A stretch of 64,000 bases of DNA from Coenobita brevimanus (lineage: Eukaryota > Arthropoda > Malacostraca > Decapoda > Coenobitidae), in contig CM064666.1 of NCBI GenBank assembly GCA_032717465.1, forward strand, positions 21,409,732-21,473,731. The letters are read 5' to 3'. The notes beneath the pieces are model-generated. The model did not search any database. It worked only from the letters and a program-made list of their open reading frames with translations, and had not been told where the DNA came from. Below, piece after piece: positions 35,127 to 46,396 of this stretch (its first letter is position 1; each line of letters begins with the position of its first letter). Position numbers and translations under genes: made by a program.

Positions 35127-35972
35127 TTATAGGCTTATATCTTTACTAATACACCTCTTGAAGTCCTCCAGCAAAATCATCTGCTTAAATTTACCAAAAT
35201 CAGAATCCACATTTTTAGAATATAACCACTGCTCTAACAGATCTTCTTTGACTTTTGCATACTCAACATGGGATTGCTTATCTTGCTTATAAGTTGTCCT
35301 AAATTTTACTCTATAGACTTCAGGAACAAGTTCATAGGCCTTAAGAATCAAGCTCTTAACTTCATCATAATTATCAGATTGATCCTGAGGCAACGATGCA
35401 TAAGTTACTTGAGCTTTACCGGTGAGAACAGTTTGACGGAGTACTGGCCAATACTTTTTGGGCCAATTAAAACCTGTAGCTACCCTCTCAAACAACTGAA
35501 AATACTTTGTTAAATCAGATTCATTAAAAGGAGGGACAAGTTTAACATTTTTAGCCACATCAAAATCATCAGAGCTAGATGATCCAGTTCCACCTTCTTT
35601 CATGCGATACTCATGGTCTGCCTGAATCCTAGCTATTTCAACTTGTGCCTCAGCCTCCTTAGCTTTTGCCTGAAATTCAGCCTCCTTAGCCTGTGCTTGA
35701 AATTCAGCTTCCTTCACACGAGCCTCCTGCAGGGCTAGCTGTAACTTAGCTAATTCAATCTGCGTTTGCTCATTTGGAGGAGTTACATTAAACAAGCTTT
35801 CAATAATCATGTCAACAATTTGATCTTTAGAATGATGAGAGCGAACAACAATTCCCAATTGATGGACAACAAGCTTAAGTTCATTCTTTGTTCTATTTTC
35901 TACATCACACACTGTTTGCACATTTGACAAAAAATCTTTGGCTTCATCAAGTGTAGTAATAGTAGACATCAT
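35127..35972 (-). pseudogene. gag: Gag, N-terminal part with SCAN-like capsid region
   Basis: Gag forms the particle that packages element RNA. The ATG at 35972 opens 281 codons. Residues about 70-125 are a charged coiled-coil-like stretch with repeated KEAEFQAKAKEAE. From about residue 140 comes the capsid-like region: LVPPFNESDLTKYFQLFERV, then RQTVLTGKAQVTYASLP and MILLEDFKRCISKDI. This is the arrangement of the Gmr1-type Gag from which vertebrate SCAN domains are believed to derive. An in-frame TAA at 35127-35129 ends the frame; the same frame continues at once with LDEKRIDNLSDAAVLADEY, so the stop appears to be a single mutation within one original Gag. Confidence 0.87.
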
Positions 35973-36029
35973 GAATAAGTAACAGTCACAAAATATCGAG
36001 CAATATCCTTATTATAATATCCTGAATAT

Positions 36030-36053
36030 CCTGATAAGAGGTCGCCAAATTTA
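36030..36053 (-). promoter_or_regulatory. Candidate primer-binding site
   Basis: Just inside the 5' LTR the minus strand reads TAAATTTGGCGACCTC. The TGG at 36045-36047 fits the start of a site complementary to a tRNA 3' CCA end. I cannot name the tRNA. Confidence 0.45.
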
Positions 36054-36827
36054 TGTTACGGAACAGAGAAAGATAATGTACACTTTAAGTGAGAATACTA
36101 AAAATCACTACTGTCCCGTAAAGTTCCAGGTTCAAAACAAAAGAGCTAGGTAAAATTACAAGTTAAAGTTTAATGCTCAAACTAACAACAAAACATTCAG
36201 GACTCATAAGGATAATGTAATGGCAAAAACAGGTTAAATATATGGTTAACTGCAATAGCCTCTATTAACACGAAATTAGCAAGAGTAAATTGATCTAAGT
36301 CAGCCCTGATAAAATGAAAATACTAGATAATACTCAGTGAATGCAAGATATATTATTACAGATACAAAATATTATTAATAAGGGCTGACACCCAAAACAC
36401 ATGAATCACAAAAACCTTACTAGGCCTAAGAATTAACACCTTACGCTACACAGTACAAGAAAAAATGCAACAACACTTGTACTCAAATTACACAGCTGCT
36501 AGATGGTTGGAGACTTCCTGAGCACTCACAATAATAACAACTGTACAGGGGAGGACAGAGATGTGAGCAAAATGAGTAGATCTAAGTGGCAATAATGCAG
36601 AGACTGAGCTCATTATATAGGGGCCGGCAGAGCTTGATACAACTTGTAAGAAGGACGCGCAAATGAAGCCATGGGGACAAAGAGTTGACAATCCTGCTCT
36701 GAACAACAGAAAGAACGACTATAAGGGAGGAGGGGGGGAGTGAGGTAGAACACGCTCGTGATCAAACATGCAGCATACTGTACGTTAGAATTACACAAAG
36801 GATGATGAAATCATAGGCTATGTAACA
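36054..36827 (-). repeat. 5' LTR (in element sense)
   Basis: 774 bp; in forward reading starts TGTTACGG and ends TATGTAACA, so the ends are the usual TG...CA. It is nearly identical to 29267-30038: visible differences include a 2-bp GA indel near the left end, one in the AAAAATCACT region, G for A near 36479 and A for T near 36652. The high identity implies recent insertion or gene conversion. Confidence 0.95.
36612..36621 (-). promoter_or_regulatory. TATA-like box in the 5' LTR
   Basis: On the minus strand the LTR contains CCCCTATATAATGAG, a good TATA box in a GC-rich context, upstream of the Gag gene. The matching site in the 3' LTR is at 29822-29831. The start site is not determined. Confidence 0.5.
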
Positions 36828-39800
36828 ATAAATATATTTTAAGCTGCCGTGCATTATATGCCTACGGATATGAAGAATGGTAATTAATTATATATCTTTT
36901 AATTTCGATAAAGTTTATACCTTCATATAAATTTTCGATGAGGTTCAAATACTAATTAATATTCCTTATTACGAGGAATCATAATTTTAAGAGATGTTAT
37001 GTAAGAAAATGTGGCTTATGTAGTATCACGACCTTTCATAGTGTTTTTTTTGTTTTACTTTTCTTATTTTCAGTGAGGAGGCTGATGTAATTTTGATGTG
37101 CTTCTACTTCGGATAAGAAAGAACACTCATTCGATATATCTCGCTTAATTTGTTCTTAAAACCTCTGATTCCAGCTCTCTTTACGTGTCGGTCGATTTCT
37201 TTTTCGATGATTCCTTAACTTTATTATTTTCACACCGAATAAAGTATTCTGGGTTTTGGAAATATTCGGGTGCATATCTCAGTCACTTTTGAGTACATTT
37301 GTGGAAATTGAATATTTTGTGATTTCGTCCAAATACACTTATACAGCCATCACGCAAGAACACTAGGTTCTATTTAACCCTGGATGATATGAGCCGAAAG
37401 AAGTTCATAATTGGCACGACTTTTCTTCCTTCGAGTCACGCTCTCCTGCATCCTGATTTTTCTTAGAGCCATCATTAACTATAGAACTCCTTACATCAGG
37501 AACTAGTTAATGTTCATTAATAGTATATCTCAGTTCAACTATGCGTTTACAGTTCCTTAAAAACATATATGTTATACTCACTACCAAAATAATTTTATTT
37601 GAGCGATTTAATGGCTTTCTGAGTGATTTTACCTTATTAAATAGAAATGATGATATCAAATGAACAGACACACTGGCAATATTTCATTTTTTAAAATTCA
37701 TCAGAAGGCTCAAGATGCCACTTTACTTTGTTATAAACGTAAAAATGATATCCATTATATCTCTTAATTTCCAAGTTTTTTTTAACGACTGTTTGAATTT
37801 AAACCCGTCAAATGCCACCCTTCTTTACCTTTGAACCGATTTCAAATGAGTATTGTCTAATTTAAACTTTTACTTTTTTTTTTTTCCGAGGCCGACCTTC
37901 TTCATCGCCAGATATGTTTTCTGGCTTTTGTATACAATTGAGTGTTTCCCAGCTAATTTAGGGAATATTTGTGATTGTTACATATTTAGTGTTTTCCAAT
38001 CCAGGTCTGTGATATGATAGATTTCAATTTGCTCTAACGAAGACGAATATGCTGTAAAAATTCTTGTAACTTTTTTTTATCCTTAAGATATTACTACAAA
38101 AGAAAATAAATACCACAAATGACCGTCTTTCTGACGTAAAAACTCAGTCTCTGTAAGATATTAATACAGTTAATTCAGTGTTCATTCGACCTTCTTTTCT
38201 TGGGAATTGTCCTGCACTATATTTCTAAGTAGGTGAGGAATAAAATTTTAGACAGTAATTAGATAAATATTTGGTTATTGGAACTGTTTAACCTTTTTGT
38301 ATTTATAAGCTCATCAATATTCCTTCTCAGAAGTTATTACAGTTTTTAGATTCTAGGAAAGTAAATGTGGCTTGTGTTTTCATTTGATTTCTTGTTTAAC
38401 ACAGAATCAGGAAGATCGATGATAATTTAATATTCTACTGCTGAGATAAAACAGAAAACTGTTCTTATTCAAATATTTTCGCTTGTCTCGGAGACCACCA
38501 CATCATTTGGAGCATGTGAGTTCTTTTAACGTTAGACCGATATCCTCCTATATGTTTCGTAAATACGAAATTTTCACTCTCAGAAGTGTCTTCTGGGTTT
38601 TGGCAATAATTGGGTGTGTTTCACCACCAACTTTGGGTATAATTGTGGAAGATATGTATTGAGCGATTTCTCCAAGAAATATGTTTATACAGCCATCACT
38701 CCTGTATAATGTTTTCCAATTACCCACAAAACGGATACGATCAGCCATGACATGTTCAAAATTAGCCCAAATTTTTACAAATTAAAATAGTCACAAATGA
38801 ACCATCTTCCTAACGTAAAATTAAAAACGTTCCAGACGACATTAATACATTTTATTGTTTTTTCTTCAAGCTGTCATTCATAATATGTCTACGGAAATGA
38901 GGAATATAATATTTGTATTTCGATGTTTATTCCTTTTTATAAATTTTTTGGTTAGAGTCAAATTATTATTAATATTCCTTCCAACGAGGCATCAGTTTGA
39001 CTGCGGGAGTCAAAAGCTCATCACAATTTCTTTTCACGAATTATCAGATTTGATATTTCATGATTTTTTTTTTTTTTAATTCAATCTCTAAGCTCGATCG
39101 AAATTTCATATGGTACTACTACATGTGAAAAAATAACCGTTCTTATTAAAAATTTCTCGCTTATTTCTTTGACACCATCAACTGGAACTTCTTGTTTCTA
39201 GGTCTTTTATATCGTTTCAAAATGATTTTTTTTTTTTTTTTTTACTTTCAGAAGTGTCCTCTGAATTTTGGGAGTAACTGGTTTTGTTTTACAACCAATT
39301 TGGTTATATTTGTGGAATATTTTGTGATGTGTCAAAGAAATATGTTTATACTTCCATCCCTCCCGTAAAATATTTTTAACTACCCCGAAAAGGATGCTAT
39401 TAGCCGTAACAAACACAATTAACCCAACATTTTACAAATGAAAAAAGTTCTAAATGAGGGAAAATTAAAACATTCCAGGCGATATTAACACAGTTCATTT
39501 ATTGTTCCTTCAACCTCCATATTTGTTTTTTAAGCTAACATGCATTATATTTTATGATTAATGGCAATTAATTATATATCTTGGAATTGCGATAGAGTTT
39601 ATACCTTCGGTAAAGTTAAAATACTCAATAATATTCCTTGTTACGAGGGCTCACAGGTTTGAGATATTTTACGCAAGGAAATGTGGTTCATTTCATAATG
39701 CGCATTATTTTTTCTTTTGATGTGCTTCTACTCCGGATAAGAAAGAAAACTCATTCGATGTATCTCGCTTGTTTTGTTCATAAAACCTCTGATTCCAGCT

Positions 39801-42142
39801 CTCTTTTCGATTATTTTCACACCGAATAAAGTATTCTGGGTTTTGGAAATATTCCGGTACGTTTCTGTCACTTTTGAGTACATTTGTTGAAACTGAATAT
39901 TTAGTGATTTCCCCCAAATACACTTATACAGCCATCGCGGATGATATGAATTGTAATAAGTTCATAAATGGCACTACTTTTCATTCTTGGAGTCACGCAT
40001 GCTCTGGCATCCTGATTTTTCTTAGAGCCATCATGAACTATAGAACACCGTACATCATGAACCAATGTTCATTAATAGTATATCTCAGTTCGACTATGCA
40101 TACACATTTTCTTAAAAAAATATATATATAATACAACCACAATATTTTTTTTTTTACGATGTATTTGCTTTCTTAGTGATTTTACCTTATTAAATTTGAA
40201 TTATGATATCAGACGAACCGTCATACTGGCTATATTCCTTTTTTTTTTAATTCATCAAGAGTTTCAAGGTTTCACTTTATCTGCTTAGTTATATACTTAA
40301 AAATGACATCCATTATATCTCTTAATTTCTTAGCTTTTTTAACGACTTTGATTTTAAACCCAAATGTCACCCTTCTGAACCGATTTCAAATGACAGTTGT
40401 CTAAACTCTTTAGTTTTTTTTTTTTTTTCGAGGCCGAACTTCATCCTCAGAAATGTTTTCTTGCTTTTGCATTCAATTGAGAGTTTTCCCTAGCTAATTT
40501 AGGGAACGTTTGTGATAGTTACATATATAGTGTTTTCCAAACCATTTCTGTGATTTTTAGGATAGCTAATATGATAGATTTCAATATATTCTAAGGAAGA
40601 CGAGTATGCTGTAAAAAACATTGTAACTTTTTTTTCAACCTCAAGTTATTACTACAAAAGAAAATAAATACCACAAAGGACCGTCTTTCTATCAATAAGA
40701 CTTTAATAGTTAATCCAGTATTTATTCGACCTTCCTTTTTTTGGAAATGTCCTTCACTATATTTCTATGTAGGTGAGGAATAAAATTTTTCATGGTTATT
40801 GGATGTGTTTACACTTTTTGTATTTATTATTGAGTCAAACGCTCATCAGTATTCTTTATCAGGAGTTAATAGAGTTTTTATAGATTCCTGGAAAGGAAAT
40901 GTGGCTTTTGTTGATTTCCTGTTTAACATTGAATATGGAAGATTGATGAAAATTTAATATGATACCTGAGATAAAAGAGAAAACTATTTCAAAAATTTTC
41001 GCTTGTCTCGGTGACCGCCACATCATTTGGATCGTCTTGTTCTTAAACCCTTCGGGTGTCATTTCTTTTAACGTTAGATCGATATCCTCTTATGTTTCCT
41101 AAATACGAATTTTTCATCCTCAGAAGTGTCTGAGTTTTGGGAATATTTGGGTGTTTCACTACTAATTTTTGGTACATTTGTGGAAGATACGTATTTAGCG
41201 ATTTCTCCAAGAAATATTCTTATAGAACCACCACTCCTGTATAATATTTTCCAACTACCTACAAAACGGATGCTATCAGCCGTGACTTGTACAAAATTTA
41301 CCCAAACTTTTGCAAACGAAAACAGTCACAAAAACCCATCTTCCTAACGTAAAAATAAAACCATTCCAGACGATAATAATTCAGTTTATTCAGTGTTCCT
41401 TTAAATATATATTTATTCAAGCTGTCATGCTTTATATGTCTACGGAGATGAGGAATATAATTATGAATGGTACTTATATATCTCGGTATTGCGATGGAGT
41501 TTATTCGTTTCTATAAATTTTTAGGTTTCAACTTATTAATAATCCTCCTATGAGGCATCACAGCTTTCAGAGATTTTACTAAAGGAATGAACGTTCATAG
41601 TGTTTTTTCTTTTCTTATATTCAGTAGGGAGGCTTGGTATAATTTTGATGTGCTACTAATTCGGATTAGTTATAAAACTCTTTCCATGTATCTTGCTTGT
41701 TTCAGTGACCGTCGCATCAATATAAACATACTGTTCATAAAACCTCAGATTCCAGTTTTGTTTACGTGTCAATGTTTTTCTTGTTATATATTTTCTAAAC
41801 GTAATTTTCTCACCGCCTACAAACTGTTCTGGGTTTTGGAAATAGTCGTGTTTTTCTCAATGAATTTCTTGTATATTTTTGGAAGTGGAATATTTATAGA
41901 TTTCGCCCAAAAACACATTTATACAGCTTCCACTCCAGTACAATAGTTTTTTTTTTTTTTTTTTAACCCTAAAAGCGGATGATGAGCCCTAACTTAATCA
42001 AAAAGGGAATATACTTTTTATCGTTTGAGTAACGTTTGCTCCGGCAACAATTTTTTTTTTAGAGTCATCATGAACAATGAAACTACGAATGTGTGGAACC
42101 AAGTAATGTTCATAAATTGTATATCAGACCATGCATTTACTT

Positions 42143-42146
<4 letters not shown>

Positions 42147-42228
<82 letters not shown>
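42147..42228. repeat. (TA)n microsatellite in monomer B
   Basis: About 82 bp at the same B position as 23075-23132 and 46314-46392. Confidence 0.95.
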
Positions 42229-42230
<2 letters not shown>

Positions 42231-42627
42231 ACCAATACATATATTTTTTTATGATTTATTGACAACCAGTGGTTTGAAAATATTCCAATTTTTAATTTTA
42301 ATTAGGAGGCTCAAGGTGCCACGTTAACATTTTAGTTATAAACATAAACACAGTATCCCTTGTATCTCTTAATTTCCAAGTTGTTTTCACGTCTCATTGA
42401 GTTCAAACCCGTCAGATGCTACCTTTCCTTACCTTTGAACCTCTTTCTAGTCAATATTATCTTGTCTTCCAAGGCCTAAGTTCTTTATCTTTAGAAAAAT
42501 TTTCTAAATTTTGTATACAATTGGGAGTGTCTCCTATCAAATTTAGGGCACATATGTGAAAGCTGCATATTTAGTGTTTTCCCACCTAATTATGTGATAT
42601 TTAGAATCACTCAAGTACAATGGTCTC

Positions 42628-42705
42628 CATGTGGAGGTGTAGAAGAACTACTGGGCCCTGATATAGGCTACTGCCCCCTTAAAGACATAAAAAAAGGAAA
42701 AAAAA
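42628..42705 (+). mobile_element. Short retroposon-like insertion with A-rich tail
   Basis: Within monomer C, about 78 bp not found in other C copies separate TACAATGGTCTCCA from ATCTGAAGCGG. The insert has a GC-balanced body containing ACTGGGCCCTGATATAGG and ends in AAAAAAAGG followed by an A-run. It looks like a 5'-truncated SINE or LINE tail. Family unknown. Confidence 0.55.
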
Positions 42706-43200
42706 AAATCTGAAGCGGACGTATTTGCCTTAACATTTTATTCTTATTTTAATACTCTTTTCCACTGCAAAAGAAAACAAATCCCACCATATTCCCTCTT
42801 CCTAACGAAAAAATCCAATATCCAGGCGACATTAATACAGTACATTCAGTGTTCCATCATTCTTCATTCTTTGTAGATGAGCAATACAGTTTTAAATGGT
42901 AATTAGTTTATATTTGGGTATTCCAATAGAGTTCATACTTTCTCGTGTTAACTAATGACGGAGTCAAAAGCTCATCACCATTTCGTTTCACGTATTATCA
43001 GATTTTTTAGACATTCTGCATAAGGAGGTGTGGTTTAAGTTGTAACACGATCTTTCTTGATTTTTTTTTTTTTTAACATTCAATCAGGACACTCCGTGGA
43101 ATATTCACATTGTACTACTGAAGGTAAAACTAAACACCGTTTTTATAACTAATTTCTCTCGTTTCTCTGACAACATATCAACTGGAATTTAAGGATCTTG

Positions 43201-43201
<1 letters not shown>

Positions 43202-43272
<71 letters not shown>
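43202..43272. repeat. (TA)n microsatellite at C/D boundary
   Basis: About 70 bp just before TTTTACCTTCAGAAGTGTCC, the boundary also expanded at 1828-1981, 53911-53965 and 58511-58653. Confidence 0.95.
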
Positions 43273-43275
<3 letters not shown>

Positions 43276-43565
43276 ACCTTCAGAAGTGTCCTCTCACTTT
43301 TGGGAATAATTGGGTGTTTCACAACCAATTTGGGTGCATTTGTTGATCTATTTTTAGTGATGTCTCCGAGAAATATGTTTATAAAGTCATCAGTCCAGAA
43401 AAATATATTTGAACTATCCCCAAAAAGGATGGTATTAACTGTAACAAGTTCACCATTAACCCTACATTTTACAAATGAAAAGTCACAAATGACCCAGTCT
43501 TCATAGACAGATAATTAAAATATACAAGGCGATATTACCATAGTTGATTTAGTGATTGTTCATCC

Positions 43566-43568
<3 letters not shown>

Positions 43569-43626
<58 letters not shown>
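43569..43626. repeat. (TA)n microsatellite in monomer D
   Basis: About 57 bp between CATCCTCGA and TTTTTAAGCTGCC, the D position also expanded at 16512-16579 and 29191-29266. Confidence 0.95.
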
Positions 43627-43629
<3 letters not shown>

Positions 43630-46091
43630 TAAGCTGCCTTGCATTATATGCCCACGGATATAAGGAATGGTAATTAATTTTCTTTTAATTGCGATAGAGT
43701 TTATACCCTCATATAAATTTTCAATCAGGTTCAAATACTCATTAATATTCATTGTTACGAGGAATCACAATTTTTGAGAGATTTTACGTAAGGAAACGTG
43801 GCTTATGTAGCATCATGAAATTTAATAATGTTTTGTTTTCTTTCTTTATATTCAGTCAGGAGGGTAATGTAACTTTGATGTGCTTCTATTTCAGATAAGA
43901 AAGAAGACTCAATCGATGTCTGTCGCTTGTTTTGTTCTTAAAACCTCTGATTCCAGCTCTCTTTACGTGTCGATCTTCTTTTTCGATGTTTCCATCTTAT
44001 TTTCAATCCGAAAAAAAGTTTTCTGGGTTTTTGTAATAATCTGTGTTTCTAAGTCAATTTTTAGAACATCTGTGGAAATTGAACATTTAGTTATTTCGCC
44101 CTAAAATATTTATACAGCCATCACACCAGTACAGTAGTTTCTATTTACCCCTAAAGAGGATGGAGTTACGCCTGCTCCAGCATCCTGATTTTTCTTAGAG
44201 CAGGTAATGTTCATTAATTGTATATTTCACTTTTATGCATTTACTTTTTTTATTAATATATAATACTCACTACCAAAATAATTTTATTTTAACGAATTAT
44301 TTTTTCTTAGTTATTTAACCTTGGTAAAATATGAATAATTATATCTGGCGAACTGTCATACTGGAAAAATACTCCATTTCTTAAAATTCATCAGGAGGCT
44401 CATGGTGCCACTTCTACTTAATTATACACATAAAAATAACATCCATTATATCTCTATTTACAAGTTTTTTTTTTTCACGTCTTTGATTTTAAATCCGTCA
44501 AATGCCACCCTTCTTTACCTTTGAACAGATTTCAAATGACTATTGTCTAAAATCTTTAGATTTTTTTTTTTTTCCGAGGCCGAACTTCATTCTCAGAAAT
44601 TTTTTTTTGCATTTGTATACAACTTGGCGTGTTTCCTAGGTAGTTTAGGGAACATTTTTGATAGTTTCATATTGAGTGTTTTTCCAACCCAGTTTTGTGG
44701 TTTTTAGGATCACTAATAAGATAGATTTCAATTTACTCAAACGAAGATGAATACGCTATAAAAAATCTATTTTTTTATTTTATTTTCATTCTATCACTAT
44801 AAAAGGAAATAAATAGAAATGACGGTCTTCCTAACGTAAAAACTCAATCTTCTTAAAACATTAATATAGTTAATTTAGGGTTCATTCGGCCTTAATTTTT
44901 TTTTAATTATGTCTATGTAGGTGAGGAATAAATTTTTAGACAAGTTAGTTATATATTTGGTTATTGGAACAGTTTTCCTTCCCAGGAGTTATCGGATTTT
45001 TGAGATATTCTAGGTAAGGATATGTGGCTTATGTTGTAAAAAAATTTAATTATATGTTTAACATTGAATCAGGAAGAGCGATGAAAATTTAATAAGCTAC
45101 ACCTGAAATAAAACAGGAAACTGTTCTTATTCAAAGGTTTTCGATTGTTTCGGTGACCACCAAATCATTTGGATCGTCTTTTTCTTAAACCCCTCAGATG
45201 CGAGTTCTTTTTACGTAAGCTCGATATCCTGCTATATGTTTCCTAAATACGATTTTTACAAAAGTGTTTTCTGAGTTTTAGGAACAATTACGTTTATTTC
45301 ACCACCAATGTTGGGGACGTTTGTCGAAGATATGTATTTAGCGATTTCTGCAGGAAATATGTTTATACAGCCATCATTCCTGTATAATGTTTTCCAACTA
45401 CCCACAAAACGGATTTTATCAGCCGTGACCATCAAAATTAGCTCTACTTTTTACAAATGAAAACAATTACAAATGACCCATCTTCCTAAAGAAAAAATGA
45501 AAATATTCCAGACGACATTAATACAATTTATTCAATGTTCCTTCAAATTATATTTTTTTCAAGCTGTTATGCATTTTATTTCTAAGTAGATGAGGAATAT
45601 AATTATAAATGGTACTTACTTATATATCTCGGTACTGCGATGGTTTATTCCTTTTTAAAATTCTTTAGGTGAGAGTCAAATTCTTATTAATATTCCTTCT
45701 AACGAAGCATCACCAGTTTTGAGTGATTTTTTTCAAGGAAATGTGGCTTCTGACGTAAAACGGACATTATTTTTTTTTTTCTTTCCTTATGTTCAGTAGG
45801 GAAGCTTGATGAAATTCTGATTTGCTACTTCTTCAAAAAGAAATAATATTCTTTCGATGTTTCTCGCTTATTTAGGTGACCTCCACATTAATATAAACAT
45901 TGTTATTAAAAGTTCTTAACTTGTCAATCTTTTTATTGTTAAATTTTTCCTAAAGGTGATTTTCTCCCCTTACAAGTTTTCTGGGTTTTGGAAATAATTT
46001 CGTTTGCTTGTCAATCATTTCTTAGTATATTTTTGGAAATGGACTATTTATAGATTTAGGCCAAATCATTTATACAGCCACGACTCCAGTA

Positions 46092-46124
<33 letters not shown>

Positions 46125-46130
46125 TTTTTT
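46092..46130. repeat. (TA)n plus T-run in monomer B
   Basis: A short TA tract followed by about 23 T, after CGACTCCAGTA, the same B position as 601-648. Confidence 0.93.
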
Positions 46131-46309
46131 CTCGAAAAGCCGATGATATGAGCCGTAACTTCATCACATATGGAATTTACTTTTTATCCTAGGTGTCACG
46201 CTTCCTCCAGCAACATAATTTTTTTTAGAACCATCATAAACACTAAAACTGCGCATGTGTGGAATTAAGTAATGTTCATAAATTTTATCAGTTCGAATAT
46301 GCATTTACT

Positions 46310-46313
<4 letters not shown>

Positions 46314-46392
<79 letters not shown>
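46314..46392. repeat. (TA)n microsatellite in monomer B
   Basis: About 79 bp before AAACCAATACCTAAATAATT. Confidence 0.95.

Positions 46393-46396
<4 letters not shown>

Larger units (their letters stand above)
29267..36827 (-). mobile_element. Gypsy-type (Gmr1-like) LTR retrotransposon with IN before RT
   Basis: The element is 7561 bp including a 1311-bp nested insertion, so about 6.25 kb natively. It has LTRs of about 772 bp and lies on the minus strand within satellite monomer D. In transcription order it has Gag with a SCAN-like region and a CCHC knuckle, protease, integrase, reverse transcriptase and RNase H. Integrase before RT is the reverse of ordinary Gypsy order and matches what is known of the Gmr1 lineage, which is also linked to SCAN-type Gag. 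Coding regions carry stops, frameshifts and the insertion, so this copy is defective, although the LTRs differ at only about four or five places. Right flank is ATAAATAT, left flank is a TA tract. Confidence 0.93.
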
